Shown: positions 1-12,936 of the stretch, piece by piece
Position numbering within the stretch: position 1 is the first letter of the stretch
Layout of the letters: each line of letters opens with the position of its first letter
Assembly (NCBI GenBank): GCA_030704615.1
Contig: CM060731.1
Location: 35,030,001-35,094,000, forward strand
Direction: 5' to 3'
Length of the DNA stretch: 64,000 nucleotides
Source of the DNA: Takakia lepidozioides
Lineage: Eukaryota; Streptophyta; Takakiopsida; Takakiales; Takakiaceae
Notes under the pieces: model-generated
Databases searched by the model: none
Seen by the model: the letters and a program-made list of their open reading frames with translations, nothing else
Told to the model about the DNA's origin: nothing
Translations under genes and position numbers: made by a program

Positions 1-419
1 TACCCCATAAATATCGCACATAAAGAGTTCGAAATACAGAGTGTGGATGGATGGAAAATCGGGATGGATGACAAAACTGGTATGGAGACAGTACACAGTA
101 CATACCTGCACTCACGTACCGAAGGATTCCAACAGCGCGTGCGAAGAAAACTGGGCGTGCCGGAAGGAGACGCTGGCACGTCGGACGGCGGTCATGGGGC
201 CCGCCGGCGGGGGACAAGTGTGTGACCGTGGGGCCGCTATTTATCTCGTGTGTGTGACGCCCTGCGGACATTCATTATGGGATATTTCATTGGACTCGTT
301 TGCGAGCATTATTACAGGCCCACATTGCGAGCATTATTGCGCGTTGCTTTCGAGGGACTACCTAGTCGCTCTCACTAACCACATTATTATTTATTCATCT
401 GGCCGAGCAACTGGAAACA

Positions 420-505
420 AAGGCGACTCCTCCGCAAGGAAGCGTAAATAATTATAGTGCGGAAGGATTACTAACTTTCGTTGGAAGGTGGGCATTTCGA
501 ACCCT
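420..505 (-). repeat. SINE2-family fragment (degenerate)
   Basis: The stretch with CCGCAAGGAAGCGTAAAT and the following GGAAGGTGGGCA resembles the 3' half of the SINE2 copies at 21357-21534 and 23208-23377. The tRNA-like head is not recognisable here, so it is a truncated copy or chance similarity over a short length. Confidence 0.35.
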
Positions 506-927
506 AGATCACCAAGGTTATGCAGCACAGGCAAACACCCTACCTGCGCAAGTGAAATTCCCTTTACAAAAATAAAAATAAAAATGTTCTATCCTTTTTC
601 TTCCTCAAAGCAAACTGGATGTGCGGAAGCCGGGGATGCGGCAAGCAAACGGACAAATAAGATGCACCCGCGCAAAGGGTGTAAAAAGTCCACCATCCCT
701 TGAATCTTCCCACCCAGTGAGGTAGCTGTAAGTAAATTGACACGGAGTCGCACCATACACGGCTCGTCGCACTCTCCGCGAATTCGAGCAGAAACTTCAG
801 TTCAGAAACTTTCCTGGCGGTGGTCTGTATCCCCGCCGCCCCTCCGGGCTTTTGTTCGTATGATTTTTCCTTCAGTTACTGTTAGTGCAGAATATTTTCG
901 CAATAAGAAGAGGTTGCGGTACCGTGG

Positions 928-1020
928 GCGAGGTTACTGTGAAAGAGGTTATTTTCTCCTCTCACTATCAAGGGGCCTGATTTGTGAGCTGTAGCCTGTC
1001 GCTCTTAGGTATTTCCCTAA
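928..1020 (+). repeat. SINE1-family 3' fragment
   Basis: This matches the 3' part of the full SINE1 copy at 17875-18139. Shared blocks include GCGAGGTTACT, GAAAGAGGTTATTTTCTCC, CCTGATTTGTGAGC and GGTATTTCCCTA in the same order and spacing. The tRNA-like head is missing, so the copy is 5'-truncated. Confidence 0.65.
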
Positions 1021-4000
1021 AGTTTAAATGAAATAAATTGTTTTTAAAAGAAAAAAGGAGAGGAAAAGAGAACACTTGAGTAAAATGATCGGAGTCTGCC
1101 ATCCCATCTTAAGTGGCCATTTACTAGGGCAAATAATTGCATCTGCACAAATTAGAGCAATAATAAAACATCGGAAATATTCTGGCCGATCGTCAGGATG
1201 CTGTCGGTGGCTTTGGCAGAGCGTACCATGTGATACCTCATCATCACATTTTCCTGACCGTTGATCTTTCTTCATCTCATGGTTTGTGAGGTTATCCCTA
1301 TTACACCGTAGATCTTTTTTGATCTCACGGCCATTGTAAGGCAGTCATTTTGTACCGCAGGTACCCTCATCCATCGAGTGCTGTTCATCCATTGTGCCAA
1401 CTAACGGCGCTAACTAACTAACCCAGTACTGGCACTTTAAAAACTAGATTATTTTATTTTTGCAGATTGAGATTAATAAAAAACTCAGGCCTTCCAAAAA
1501 GAAGAAGAAAATAATAAATAATAAATAAATAGATATAAAGATTGGTAGTAATAGTGAACTAATGATATGTGGGCTGGAAATAGATATAGGCCTAGTTGAT
1601 ATGGGGGATGCTTCATCTTCTTTTTGCTACTACTTTTTATTCTCTGATGCTTTGAATCTTTCTTTTTTTGGGGGTTTCTTTTTATGCTCTCTAGTTCACA
1701 TTCCCTTTAAGAATAAAAAAAATAAAAAAATAAAGAAACAAGTTCACACTTATTAGATATATATTTCGATATTGGGCCTCCCCACCCTTCCGTGCTTGAA
1801 CCCAAGACACCATGACAAGTGTAGCGGGGACTTGGTTATCACTGAGTTGAGTTGTGTACACGTGTAAAGTCCAGACTGTCGTTGTTTGTTTTATTGTTAT
1901 TTACTTCTTTTTGTTATTTTTGTTATTCTGTTGTTGTAAGAGATCAAGAACACAAGGGCAGAATCAAGATGGTGCTACACAAGTATACAGGTAGGAAGGT
2001 ACCTTCCTCCCGGGTACTCGGTAGGTAGGTACGCCTTTGGTCCCTGTAACTGACCTGTCATGCCATCATGCATCCCATCCCCATCAGAATGCATGGCCAT
2101 GGCCATGGATGGGTGGGTGGCTCTAGGAAGGCGGGCCGCGGGTCTAGGGTTTAAGAGCTTAACCGTGGTCAGGAAAATCACCGACCGCGGGTTAGTGGCC
2201 GAGCGCGTATTTTTGTTCACACGTGGAACAACTCCAGATCCTCAAACTGACTCGTCAGATCCGTTCCAGATCCCTAAATTTGGATGGATGTACATTGAAA
2301 CGGATGGATGAGAAAAGTAGATAGCAAGACCGGCCATTCAGCTTATTTGCTTATTGTATCCCCAGTTTCTAATAGGTAACCTGCTGGATGTTCGACAATA
2401 GCAGGGGTACTAATACTGTGCTTTGTTTGGCCGTTACGAATAAATCCAGTGATAACCACGTCCATTCTTGGGGCCGCTTCTGGTCCTAATAATAATACAT
2501 TCATTAAAAATGCCTTGAAGACATCCACCACAGTGACAATTTACAGGGCCTCCGCCCCCTTTCAGTTTTTCTTCTTAAGAAACGCTTGGCATGTGCCCAT
2601 GCCGGATACCTGGGATTTTGGCCTCCCGCCGGGTGATATGGGTACCATAACCTGGATGGGAAGCTACAGTACTTTTGGCAAAATCAAATAACCGCCCAAC
2701 ACTGGTCCTGTCCCACCCCAAATGCTGTTCCCATAGTGTCGGCATGTTATCGGGGTCGGTCGGTACACATTTGCAGTGCGAGCAACAATTCGACTCCGCA
2801 CATGTTACCAACGGGCAAGAAAATTCCAAGGACCGGATTCTGGAAAGCAAGAAACCGCAGTTGCGGATCGGACATTCATCCATTAACTCAGTTGAGAACA
2901 TTACTTTAAATAAGTAAATAAAAACAAAAACCGGAGAGTCTGGGACCTGGGTCTTCCCTCCTTGGCATCTGGAACTACATTTGGGCCCTCACAGAGTTAA
3001 TAGGGGATTAAAGTGTGTATAGCGCTAAGGATAAATGTTTCATTTTCATACATGACGACTAGGAGACTAGGAGTCAGCCTCAGATTCAAATTTAGAATAT
3101 GGCAAAAGTATGTTAATAATAATGATAATAGTGGCGAAACCCTCTTTTCTCCATAGAGCAAGATCCAAAGTATTACCTCGAATATGGCGAGAGGGATAAT
3201 GGCGAAACCCAAAGGCCTAGTTCAGCGGACATTCTTGAATGGAATGCTGAGTTGAGAGCCGCGTGGCGGGCGGAGGATGGGTGGAGCGAGGCATAGATGG
3301 GTATGGATGGCTATTAAAGGCATGGCATTGCATGGCACATGGAGCATTCAAGGAGCAGAGGAGGCAGAGAGCTCGGCCCACGCTCGCACGCTGCGACTTG
3401 CCTCTGAATTTCTTTCGGGGCCGTGGGGCTCTTGCCTGGCGTGGCGGGCATCACAGCTTCTTGAAGCTCGATCTTGCTGCACTCCACGATTTCTTTCTGA
3501 CCACGAGGTCTGGGAACTGTTATCGTCCTGGGGTTTTTGGAGATGGTGGCGCACAGCGGGGGGAGGGGAAGGTTCTGAGGTTTTTCGGGTTTGTCGAGGC
3601 CGATCCGCTGGTTTTTTTTTTTTTTTTGTTGCGCTGGGATTTTGATTAGGGGATGGATGGTTAGAGAGCTGGTAGTTGTTCTGCTGTTTGCTCTGCTTCG
3701 AGGGGATTTGTTCAAGAACCTCTCGGGTTTTGGTAGGTGGAGGCAGAACGTTGATTCTGGGAAAGATTGCAATGCTCCGGCATCCTGTGCAGGCTTGGGG
3801 GCTCGTTTTCTGCTTGCAGAAACATTAGCAGAGGGCAGGGGGAGGGATTGAAGCAGGGGTAGTAGGTGTGCGTTTGAACGAGGGGCGAGGGGGATATTGG
3901 CTACTACCTACATTGCGAATGCGGGCGTGGTGCAGCAGCTCCGTCGATTGGAAGGAGATGGGGCGGTCGCTGCGACGGGTGTAGATCACGTAGTTGGCAA

Positions 4001-4253
4001 TCGTGAGAGCGTGCTTGGGTTTATGGATGCAAATAGATAGGTGCGCACTGGCGGATGTAGTGCCCGTCGCGCGTTCTCAATGGCAGTGGGTCAATCGTGT
4101 ATTCTTTTGAAGCGGAGGACCCTCTTTAAATGTTTGCCATGCTCCTGAAGGCTTCAAGCAGCATAGCTTGTCTTCTTGTGCCCAGTTTCAAGATACGGGT
4201 GTATAGATAGATAGTCTTTTGTTGCCTTCTTTGGGCACTCTCAGGCGCTCAAG

Positions 4254-7200
4254 ATGCCTCCAAGTTTCGATTTTGCGGACTGGTGGGCCAAGGAGTCACA
4301 CAGGGGCACCCCGGTGGTCGTGAAGATGGAGAATCCCAACTATTCAATGGTGGAGCTTGAAAGCCCCAGGACCGGGTTTCCAGGTGAGAAAGATAAAGGA
4401 AAGAATGCCAAGCAACTAACCTGGGTATTGTTGCTGAGAGCACACCGAGCAGCAGGATGTGTCGCGTGGCTTGCTGTAGGCTTGTGGACTGTGCTTGCTG
4501 CGATTAAAAAGCGCCTCATACTTCGGCAAGGTGTGGTGCCCAGCCCGGAGAAGCCGCTCAAAGGCAAGCTATTCAAGGCAATCACGGCCTTCTTGGTCTT
4601 CGCGGTCGTCATGTTATGTGTGGAAGTGGCAGCTCACATGCTGGGATGGCACTTTACTCGCCCACACTGGCCACATTCATTTTCAATTCAGAGTTTGCCA
4701 CACGCAATATATCTGGGGTGGATGTACGTGCGAGCCACCTACATTGCCCCGGTTCTGCAATTTATCACGAATATCTGCATCTACATGTTTCTTATTCAAT
4801 CAGCTGATCGAATTTTCCTGTGCCTTGGCTGTATATGGATCAAATTTAGAAAGATTAAGCCCATTCCCAAGAATCCGTCCCTGGAGTCCGATGATGTGGA
4901 GCAGCCGGATAAGGGTTATCCTATGGTTCTTGTGCAGATTCCTATGTGCAATGAACGTGAGGTAGGTCGATGACACTGCTTTTTCCCTTTATGACGGTCT
5001 TCTTGATGTGGTTGCAAAACATACTCCCTCAAAGTTTATCTGAGAATGGCGAGGGTTGTCTGAGACCTTCTCGGGCCATTGCCGGTCTGGTGTATAAGAG
5101 CAGGCTGTTCAGGAAGACATACACATTTAACAGTCAAGTAGTGGGAGGATGATGGTCCTCTGAGCCTGAGAGAGTCATCTGTGTGATTGCTTGTGACATG
5201 TCTCACCTCCAGTACTCTGTGCAAGGGGAATGGAGGTTATCTTGGATGCTGTTTCCAGTCCTTTGTTTCTGGGGTCATGTGTCTAGACTGTGTATAAGAT
5301 GTGCATATAAGTTCCGTGTCATCATATTTGTACTGGTCTGTGTGGCAAACTCTATAATCATAGTGAAGATCCTAATTCTTGGTGTAAAAAGTGGATCAAT
5401 AGACACTCTACCTATGGCTATTCTGCTTGAGGGGAGCAGATTAATGCTTGTTAACATATTAGCAAGTAATTGAGGCTTGCATTTGTGAAGGAAGGACTTG
5501 GTCTAGCTGTTCTCTTGCTCTTACCACAAGCTGTAGCGGATCTTGGTAAGTTGCTCTGGATATGAGAGATCTGGATCGTGTTGTGTAGGTCTATGAGCAA
5601 TCCATCTCAGCTGTGTGCCAAATTGATTGGCCAAGGCATCGAATGCTGGTGCAAGTGCTGGATGATTCAGATGATGTTGACACCCAAACATTGATCAAGG
5701 CAGAGGTGAACAAATGGCACCTAAAGGGTATCAATATTGTGTACAGACACCGTGTGATCCGCACAGGATATAAAGCAGGCAACCTCAAGTCGGCCATGAA
5801 TTGTGACTATGTTAAGGACTATGAGTTTGTCACCATCTTTGATGCAGACTTCCAGCCCAAATCTGATTTTCTGAAACGCACAATGCCCCACTTCAGGGTA
5901 TTCCCACAACCCTATCAGCTGTTTGGATTGGTAGACTGGAGGATTCTGAAGTCCGGTGGTGGTGCTTATGCCCATGGACATTGGCCCTTCGGTAGCTCCT
6001 GCACATGCATATAGCAGCTGAATACATAGGGCTTGTTGTGTGCTTTAATCTTGTACATCTATATGGCTGGTTTCAGAAGCCCTGAAGGTTGTCCAGTCCA
6101 CGTCATGTAGCTTGGTGTGGACTCTGGGTCTGCTTCTGGTCTTCAGGCTTTAAGGCTGGCAAGAGGAGATTTATGAGTTGTGAACTTTCTATGTGAAGCA
6201 CTGATTCCTATATTCTATGGAGTAGAGGGCAGCAGAGTTTAAACGTGAAGTAGACCTTCAGTCAGCATTGATATGACGCGATACCAAAGTGTAAGTATTT
6301 CTTTGCTTATTTGGCCCGGTGGTGTTGGGACAGGACAACCCAGAGCTCGGGCTGGTCCAGGCGCGATGGTCCTTTGTGAACAAGGATGAGAATTTACTTA
6401 CTCGCCTTCAAAATATAAATCTGTCCTTTCATTTTGAGGTGGAACAGCAGGTGAATGGCGTGTTCATTAACTTTTTTGGGTTCAATGGCACTGCGGGTGT
6501 CTGGCGTATCAAAGCACTTGAGGACAGTGGTGGTTGGTTGGAACGCACCACTGTGGAAGATATGGACGTTGCCGTCCGCGCACATCTGCATGGCTGGAAG
6601 TTCATCTTTCTCAATGATGTCCGGGTCAGTTCTCCAGCCCTATGTTGTAGTGGAGGTTAACATGAGTATCAACCGCCCCTTCACTTGTTCATGAGAGATG
6701 GCCTTCTGCTGAATTTAGGTCATATATGCGTTTGTCGTAAGTCGTGGTTTTGCCCATTTTTGCTGTCCAATTGGCACTCGGAAGAGTGTGACTAGTCTAA
6801 ACAAACTCAAGATCTACTTGTCTTGCCTGGTTATTCTCCATATGAGCACACCAGTTTGGGGTTTCAGATGTTTGTGGTTGTGACAAGAGTTGCATGGTGC
6901 AGTGTTTATGCGAATTGCCAGAATCATACGAGGCATACCGGAAACAGCAGCATCGCTGGCATTCGGGCCCAATGCAGCTTTTCCGTCTTTGTCTTCCAGA
7001 CATTGTTAGAGCCAAGGTTAGTACATGTTTCTGTACAGTTCCTTAGGTGCTGTAACTGTGTTTTGAGATGAGGCACTTCCGTCAGAGGTAAAGAACTTGA
7101 GCATTTGGAGCAACCGACATTATTGATGGTGGGAAGGGGTGCGAAATAGGCTAACTATGAGCTGAGTGCTGAAATCAGAAAGGAGGGTAGTTGTGTGGCC

Positions 7201-7936
7201 TGTAATTTGTGCAGTTTTCTCAGGCAAACAAAGAGAACTATGCAACAACTGACATGATGAGCTTGTGAACTATGCTGTGCAGATTTCGATCGGGAAAAAA
7301 GCAAACATTATCTTCCTCTTTTTCTTGCTGAGAAAGCTTATCCTTCCATTCTATTCATTCATGCTCTTTTGCATCATTCTGCCAATGACCATGTTTGTGC
7401 CGGAAGCAAGCCTCCCAGTGTGGGTGGTGTGCTACATCCCAGCTCTCATGTCCTTCTTGAATGTTTTACCTGCCCCGAAATCCTTCCCCTTCCTTGTACC
7501 CTACTTGCTCTTTGAGAATACCATGTCTGTCACAAAGTTCCAGGCTATGATATCAGGCCTGTTTCAACTCAGCAGTTCACATGAATGGGTCGTCACCAAG
7601 AAGCTGGGCCGTGCATCAGAAGCAGATCTTTTGGCATGTGTTCAGGATGCAAAGCCCCAGAGTGCTGCACAGCTGTCCAAACATAGCCGTGTTGCCTCCG
7701 ATTCAGGCCTAGATGTGTTGAGGAAAGAGCAGCTGCAGTTGCCTGTATCAGCACCAGCACCAAAGAAGAAAGTGAACCGCTTGTATCGGAAGGAGCTATC
7801 ACTCTCATTTTTGCTGCTGACGGCATCAGCCAGGAGTTTACTGTCAGCACAGGGTGTGCACTTCTACTTTCTGCTTTTCCAAGGCATCTCATTTTTGGTG
7901 GTAGGTCTCGATCTCATTGGGGAGCAAGTGAGCTGA
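4254..7936 (+). CDS. CSLC: Cellulose synthase-like C, xyloglucan backbone beta-1,4-glucan synthase
   Basis: Five exons join in frame at GT-AG borders: 4254-4961, 5589-5897, 6334-6624, 6903-7016 and 7283-7936, giving 691 aa, the usual CSLC length. It is a GT2 membrane glycosyltransferase; family members make the beta-1,4-glucan backbone of xyloglucan in the Golgi from UDP-glucose. Seen directly: an N-terminal soluble stretch with two hydrophobic segments in exon 1; [10 protein letters not shown] at the catalytic domain entry; the first aspartates in LDDSDD (about 261-265); DADF in exon 2; TVEDMD in exon 3; and the QxxRW signature as QQHRW (451-455). Four or more C-terminal membrane segments follow, then the family-typical end LDLIGEQVS. 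One local oddity is ISIGKKAN where most family members have an aromatic residue before KKAN. All catalytic residues are present, so it is judged functional. The start is the first in-frame ATG. AATAAA motifs at 8564 and 8686 are possible poly(A) signals. Confidence 0.95.
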
Positions 7937-9713
7937 TGTGATAAATACATTCAGAGGAGTCTCTCCATTCTGGTGTGCCTGCCCCAAATCATGGGTTACT
8001 ATCCTCTCAACTACTCAACCTTAGATTTGGCTCAGTCACACAGGAATCAACCTCAATGTGCATTCAATGGCCCGCGATGCAAGTACCGCACAGGTGCCGG
8101 TGGTGCCCAGAGTGTTCCAAGATCGGCCTGTTGTTGAATATACTGGGATGCTTCAGATTTTGGGTGGTTTTCAGTAAAAATCATTGACCTTGAGGTGAGA
8201 AGCATGCCTCGAGCTGGAGTTGAATAGAGATGCCAACCAACTGTGCCTTCTCATGTGAGCGCCGTACTTTGCAGGGGTGGTAGCCTTCTGCCAGAGGCCT
8301 TCATGCTTTAGTAAGAGCTGGGCTCCTCTTTCTAACCTCTTCAGGTAAAGTCAGCGCAAGGTTCGAAATTGTTGGTACCATAAAAGACCGCACATGTCTT
8401 TCAGTTAGGGTTTGCCAGCTAGTGAAAAGGCTGCTATGTGCCCTTCTATTAGTTGTGTTAAATTGCAGGTTATTCTTTTGGGCCAATACCATTATTTCAG
8501 ATGCCTCCAATTCAGAGCGCTAGTAGGAATGCAACTTGTACTAAAATTGCGCCTCAGGATGTGAATAAAAGGTTGGTTCTTGGTGCGTGATGAGGAACTG
8601 GGCGTGTTGGCCTACCATGACCATAACGGAAGGATGCTCATCTCTGTGTCGTGGATCTCAGTCTGTTTCTGATTTCTGATGTCTCAATAAAAATCAGCTT
8701 TTCTTCCTGTCTCAGTTTGCTTCAGAGAGGCTATACTACCAGCTAAAGTGAAGCCCGATTGTGAGAGACAGGATGTGAGGGTGGCAGGCTAACCTTGCCC
8801 CCCCCCCGGGCCTCAGCTTTTATCACATGGCGTTGAAAGACACTGGAGTTTGTAGTGGCAAATAGCTGACAGTTGTAGAACTGGTTTTGCTATGCAGGCA
8901 AAACAACCATACTGTAACAAGCTTAAATGAGCATTTGTTTCTTCTGCTTGAACTATCAGCACCTGGACATTTCCACCCAGTGTGGAAAGCAGATGACCAT
9001 TAATTTCGTTTCACTTCCAATAAACAATGGTCTATTCCGCAGCATGCTTTGATAAAGCTTGGTTTAGTGTGGTGTGAAAAGCCAATGGCCCTTTCCAATA
9101 TCTCATGTTTCATTGGAAAAAACATTATATCCTCAAACCATTCTTCAACTAAATGGCCACATTAGTGGGAACTGAGACATCATTTAATGAGGCATGTCCT
9201 GGTTTTCTCTTACCCACACCATCAGACCAAACCATATTTCAGTATACCATCCGCTTAAAGGAAGTGAGACAAATTTATTTGTACAGAAAACAAGCTTTTG
9301 GCATTCCAATGCCTTGACTTTTGACCACTACATCAGAGCTCAATATACCAAGGTCACCATGCTCCATTAGTGGGTAGTTGCTTAATGGAAGTGAGGCAAA
9401 GTTTATTGGAACAAGAAGCTTCTTTCATTCCCTCCTTTTCTCTAAGAGGACATGGCCTCCAAAGTAACGCCATTTTGGAACAACCGGGCAGTCCAAAATC
9501 CAAATATAAGTAAGTAATTCAACCTCACCTTCTCCTCCTCCTCACGCTTGCCCAGGTTACCTGCTATGTGGTAGTGCGTGTAGGGTTTAGGGCTTAGACT
9601 AGTAGATAGTCAGTGAAGAAAGCTGAACAAGAGTCGTTTTTTTGCCTCTCAAGTTATTAGACTTTATAATTGGTGATGACGAATGCTTGGGAGTCATCTT
9701 TTCTCCTACACTT
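7937..9713. other. CSLC 3' region and gene-free spacer
   Basis: The first 750 bases probably include the CSLC 3' UTR, with AATAAA at 8564-8569 and 8686-8691. From about 8.9 to 9.5 kb there is no coding signal, but the motif GGAAGTGAGRC recurs in both orientations, and AACAAGCTTAAATGAGCAT (8917 on) reappears at about 10336 and 10900 in the adjoining repeat mosaic. The stretch therefore looks like decayed repeat DNA. Confidence 0.45.
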
Positions 9714-11520
9714 GGTGGTCTTATTGTCACGATTCAGCATATTGTCAAGATCAGACTTTTGTTTCTTCACTTACCAAATTGTTATGGATATGAAATTTTT
9801 GCGGGTAGCCTTGAGAAATCAGCAACATTGGCTGGAGAACTGATTAATTTGAATGTTGGTGCCCTGAAATGATATGTTGGATGTGGTGGGTTGGGTTGCT
9901 CTGCATTGTTGTGGTGTGTTGTTCTACGACTTTGAGGGGTTCGTTCACTCGGTATTGTTCTGAGTTTGCTTACTTCCTTAAGAAGATGTATACCACAAGC
10001 CTTTTTCATGTTTAAAGACTATTGCGATGGATGGTCTATACGTCAATCATTGGATTGCCTTTGGTCCCATTAATTGGCAAATAACCAATGACTTGACATA
10101 CAAAGATCCTCCATTAGATCTTGTAGACCATGCCATACTAACATTTGGCCGTAGGACCGGTTCGACACATGTAGCTACATTAGATGTTCGAGATTTCATG
10201 CGAATCTCCATGGAGCGTAGACAATACTTTAGTTGTATTGACCAGAGGGCTCCTATGATATTCATTTTCGATAGTGTGATTCTCGGTGTTTCATCATTCT
10301 TTCAATTGATGATGTTTCAAAACAGCTTGTTATAACAAGCTTAAATGAGCATTTAGGTCCTCCTCTATATCATTTCAGGGCACCAACATTCAAATTAGGC
10401 AGTTCTACAGCCAATGTTATTGATTTCTCAAGGCCATCTAAAAAAATCTCAATTTGGTAGGTGAAGAAATAAAAGTCTGATCTTAACAATATACTAAATC
10501 CTGACAATAAGACCACCAAGTTGGATATGGTGTGTTGAGTTGCTCTGCATTGTTGTGATGTGTTGTTCTACAACATGAGGGGTTCTTTCACTTGATATTG
10601 TTCTGAGTTTGTGTTTGTTGAGATGTCTTACTTCATTGGATTGCTTTTGGTGCCATTGATTGGCAGATAATCAATGACTTGACAAACAAAGATCCGCCAT
10701 TAGATCTTCTACACCATGTCATACTAGCATTTGGCTGTAGGACCGGTGCGACACATGTAGCTACATTAGATGTTCGAGATTTCATATGAATCTCCATGGA
10801 GCGTAGACGATACTTTAATTGTATCGACCAAAGAGGACTCCTATGATATTCATTTTTTATGGTGCGAATTTCGGTGTTTCATCGTTCAGCTTGCTACAAC
10901 AAGCTTAAATGAGCATCTAGGTCCTCCTGCATATCATTTCAGGGCACCAACATTCGAAATTAGACAGTTCTACAGCCAATGTTGCTGATTTCTCAAGGCC
11001 ATCTGAAAAAATTCTCATATCCACAATAATTTGGTAGGTGAAAAAATATAAATCATTGATTATCTGTTAATCAATAGCACCGAAGGCAATCCATGTAGCG
11101 ACCATCCATCACAATAGTCTTGAAATATGAGAAATGCATGTGTTATACCTCTTCTTAAAGGAAGTAAGACGTCTCAACAAACAGAAACTCAGAACAACAC
11201 CACATCCAACTTGGTAGTCTTATTGTTCAGCATTCAATATATTGTCAGGATCAAGGTTGCGGCTTACATTCAAAAGGTGTTGGAAGATGCAAGTGAGCTT
11301 ACGGCTGAAGACGAAACGCTTGGGACGGCGATCAAAACGTACAAAGATCCGCCATTAGATCTTGTAGACCATGTCATACTAGCCTTTGGCCGTAGGACGA
11401 TGCGACACATGTAGCTACATTAGATGTTCGAGATTTCATACGAATCTCCATGGAGCGTAAACGATACTTTAATTGTATCCAGAGGACTATTCATTTTTGA
11501 TAGTATGATTCTCGGTCAAC
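9714..11520. repeat. Mosaic of direct and inverted repeats
   Basis: Several blocks recur. Block A (TACAAAGATCC through ATTAGATGTTCGAGATTTCAT to the CTATGATATTCATTTT region) occurs three times in direct orientation near 10098-10280, 10685-10865 and 11339-11510. Block B, containing CTTGGTGGTCTTATTGTCA at 9714, reappears inverted at 10373-10524. The segment around 9880-10090 reappears inverted at about 11060-11220. Short open frames in Block A (for example 10027-10335) share KDPPLDLVDH but match no family known to me. The arrangement suggests nested or rearranged copies of one element, or a captured gene fragment amplified locally. No target duplication was found. Confidence 0.7.
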
Positions 11521-11529
11521 ACCGATGGA

Positions 11530-11606
11530 CAGGAAAACGGAGCAGTATCTGCACCAACCTAGATGTCCAGGAAAACAGAGCAGTATCTGCACCAACCTAG
11601 ATGTCC
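11530..11606. repeat. Tandem duplication, 38 bp period
   Basis: The segment GGAAAACRGAGCAGTATC with its downstream CACCAACCTAGATGTCCAG occurs twice back to back with one substitution visible. It separates the mosaic repeat from the satellite array. Confidence 0.7.
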
Positions 11607-11850
11607 AGAAACGTAATTGACCTCCAACACAAGACTTGTTCAGTGTGGCAATGATCTGCTAGGTTACCCTTGAACCCATTTGTAATCTGTGTAAAATTTA
11701 AAGATGTTGACTAGTAATCATCTCAAAACAATCGTGATAGCTACTTGTTTAGATAATTTCATGTCCAGATTGCACTCTTACCTTGAAGTACATCTCATAA
11801 GCATGATGCACACTAAGCGCCTAAGTTTCACAGTCTTGAGTGGTTGCGGA

Positions 11851-12510
11851 ATCATCCATCCATTTCTAAATATGTAAGATAATCTATTTTTTCATCTAGG
11901 CATCGTTCAATCCCAAGCGAGCCTAAATAAGATTGAGAACTTAAAATATCATCCCTCCATTTCTAAATATGTAAGATAATCTATTTCTCCTGGCGTCGTT
12001 CAATCCCAAGCGAGAGCATAAATAAGAGTGGGAACTTAAAGTATCATCATCCATTTTTAAATATGTAAGATAATCTATTTTTTCATCTAGGCATGGTTCA
12101 ATCCCAAGCGAGCATAAATGAGATTGAGAACTTAAAATATCATCCATCCATTTCTAAATATATAAGGTAATCTATTTTTCCTGCATCGTTCAATCCCAAG
12201 CTAGAGCATAAATAAGATTGCGAACTTAAAGTATCATCCATCCATTTCTAAATATGTAAAATAATCTATTATGTCATCTAGTTCAATCCCAAGCGAGCAT
12301 AAATAAGAGTGAGAAATTAAAATATCATCCATCCATTTCTAAATATGTAAGATAATCTATTTTTCTTGGCATCGTTCAATCCCAAGCGAGCATAAATGAG
12401 AGTGAAAACTTATAGTGTCATCCATCATCATCTAAATATGTAAAATAATCCATTTGGTCATAGGCATTACCGTAACTTCGAACCAAAGCCAAGCATGAAT
12501 AAGATGAGCC
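11851..12510. repeat. Tandem array of about seven 91-97 bp units
   Basis: Units begin with ATCATCCATCCATTTCTAAA near 11851, 11948, 12043, 12139, 12233, 12324 and 12417. Each continues with TATGTAAGATAATCTATTTT, then CGTTCAATCCCAAGCGAGC, then AATAAGATTGAGAACTTAAA. Units differ by small substitutions and indels, and the last is the most diverged. The array ends about 430 bp before the polygalacturonase start. Confidence 0.9.
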
Positions 12511-12936
12511 ACTTCCGTTGAGAACTTAGAGTGGACAACGCCAACATATATCACAAACTGGCCTCCTCTCACTACTTGCTCAATGCAATCTTTCAATGTT
12601 GTCAATACCCAGATTCTAGCCTCCTCTTTAGTCCACATACATATTGGCCTGGTCTGCCTATAGAGGTATTTGCACTTAATGATCTCCCTTAGAAGATTAT
12701 AAGTTTGTCACTTTCCCATGGGATACTTATTAGTTTTTGTATTTTTTATTGGCTTTGGTATACTTACTCTGAAGGGGATCCAGTATGCTATCTACTACAT
12801 TCAGTTTATCTATTCTAAATCTGCAGATAGATGAATTCAAAGATTTGAAGCTTCCTTGTAAGAGTCTTGAATTGAGTTTTAGTTGTTGATGAAAAGCACT
12901 ACCGCCTTTTAGGCAGCTCTCAAGTGACCTGCAAAC

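Larger units (their letters stand above)
1..4253. other. Intergenic and upstream region of CSLC, no gene recognised
   Basis: No open frame here resembles a known protein and none shows a convincing exon chain. It contains two SINE-derived fragments (listed separately), short GGAT-rich stretches near 41-75 and 2281-2310, a small palindrome around 2094-2107, and a run of T near 3611-3626. The last kilobase before 4254 is moderately GC-rich and probably holds the CSLC promoter and 5' leader, but no TATA box or transcription start could be fixed. Confidence 0.5.

Noticed and set aside
1770-1860. tRNA-like SINE head on the minus strand (GGGTTCAAGCACGG as box B).
   Set aside because: Box B is passable but no box A lies at the right distance, and no related copy was seen.
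11851-12510. CRISPR-like array.
   Set aside because: Whole units repeat without distinct spacers, the unit is 91-97 bp, and the genome is eukaryotic. It is a tandem satellite.
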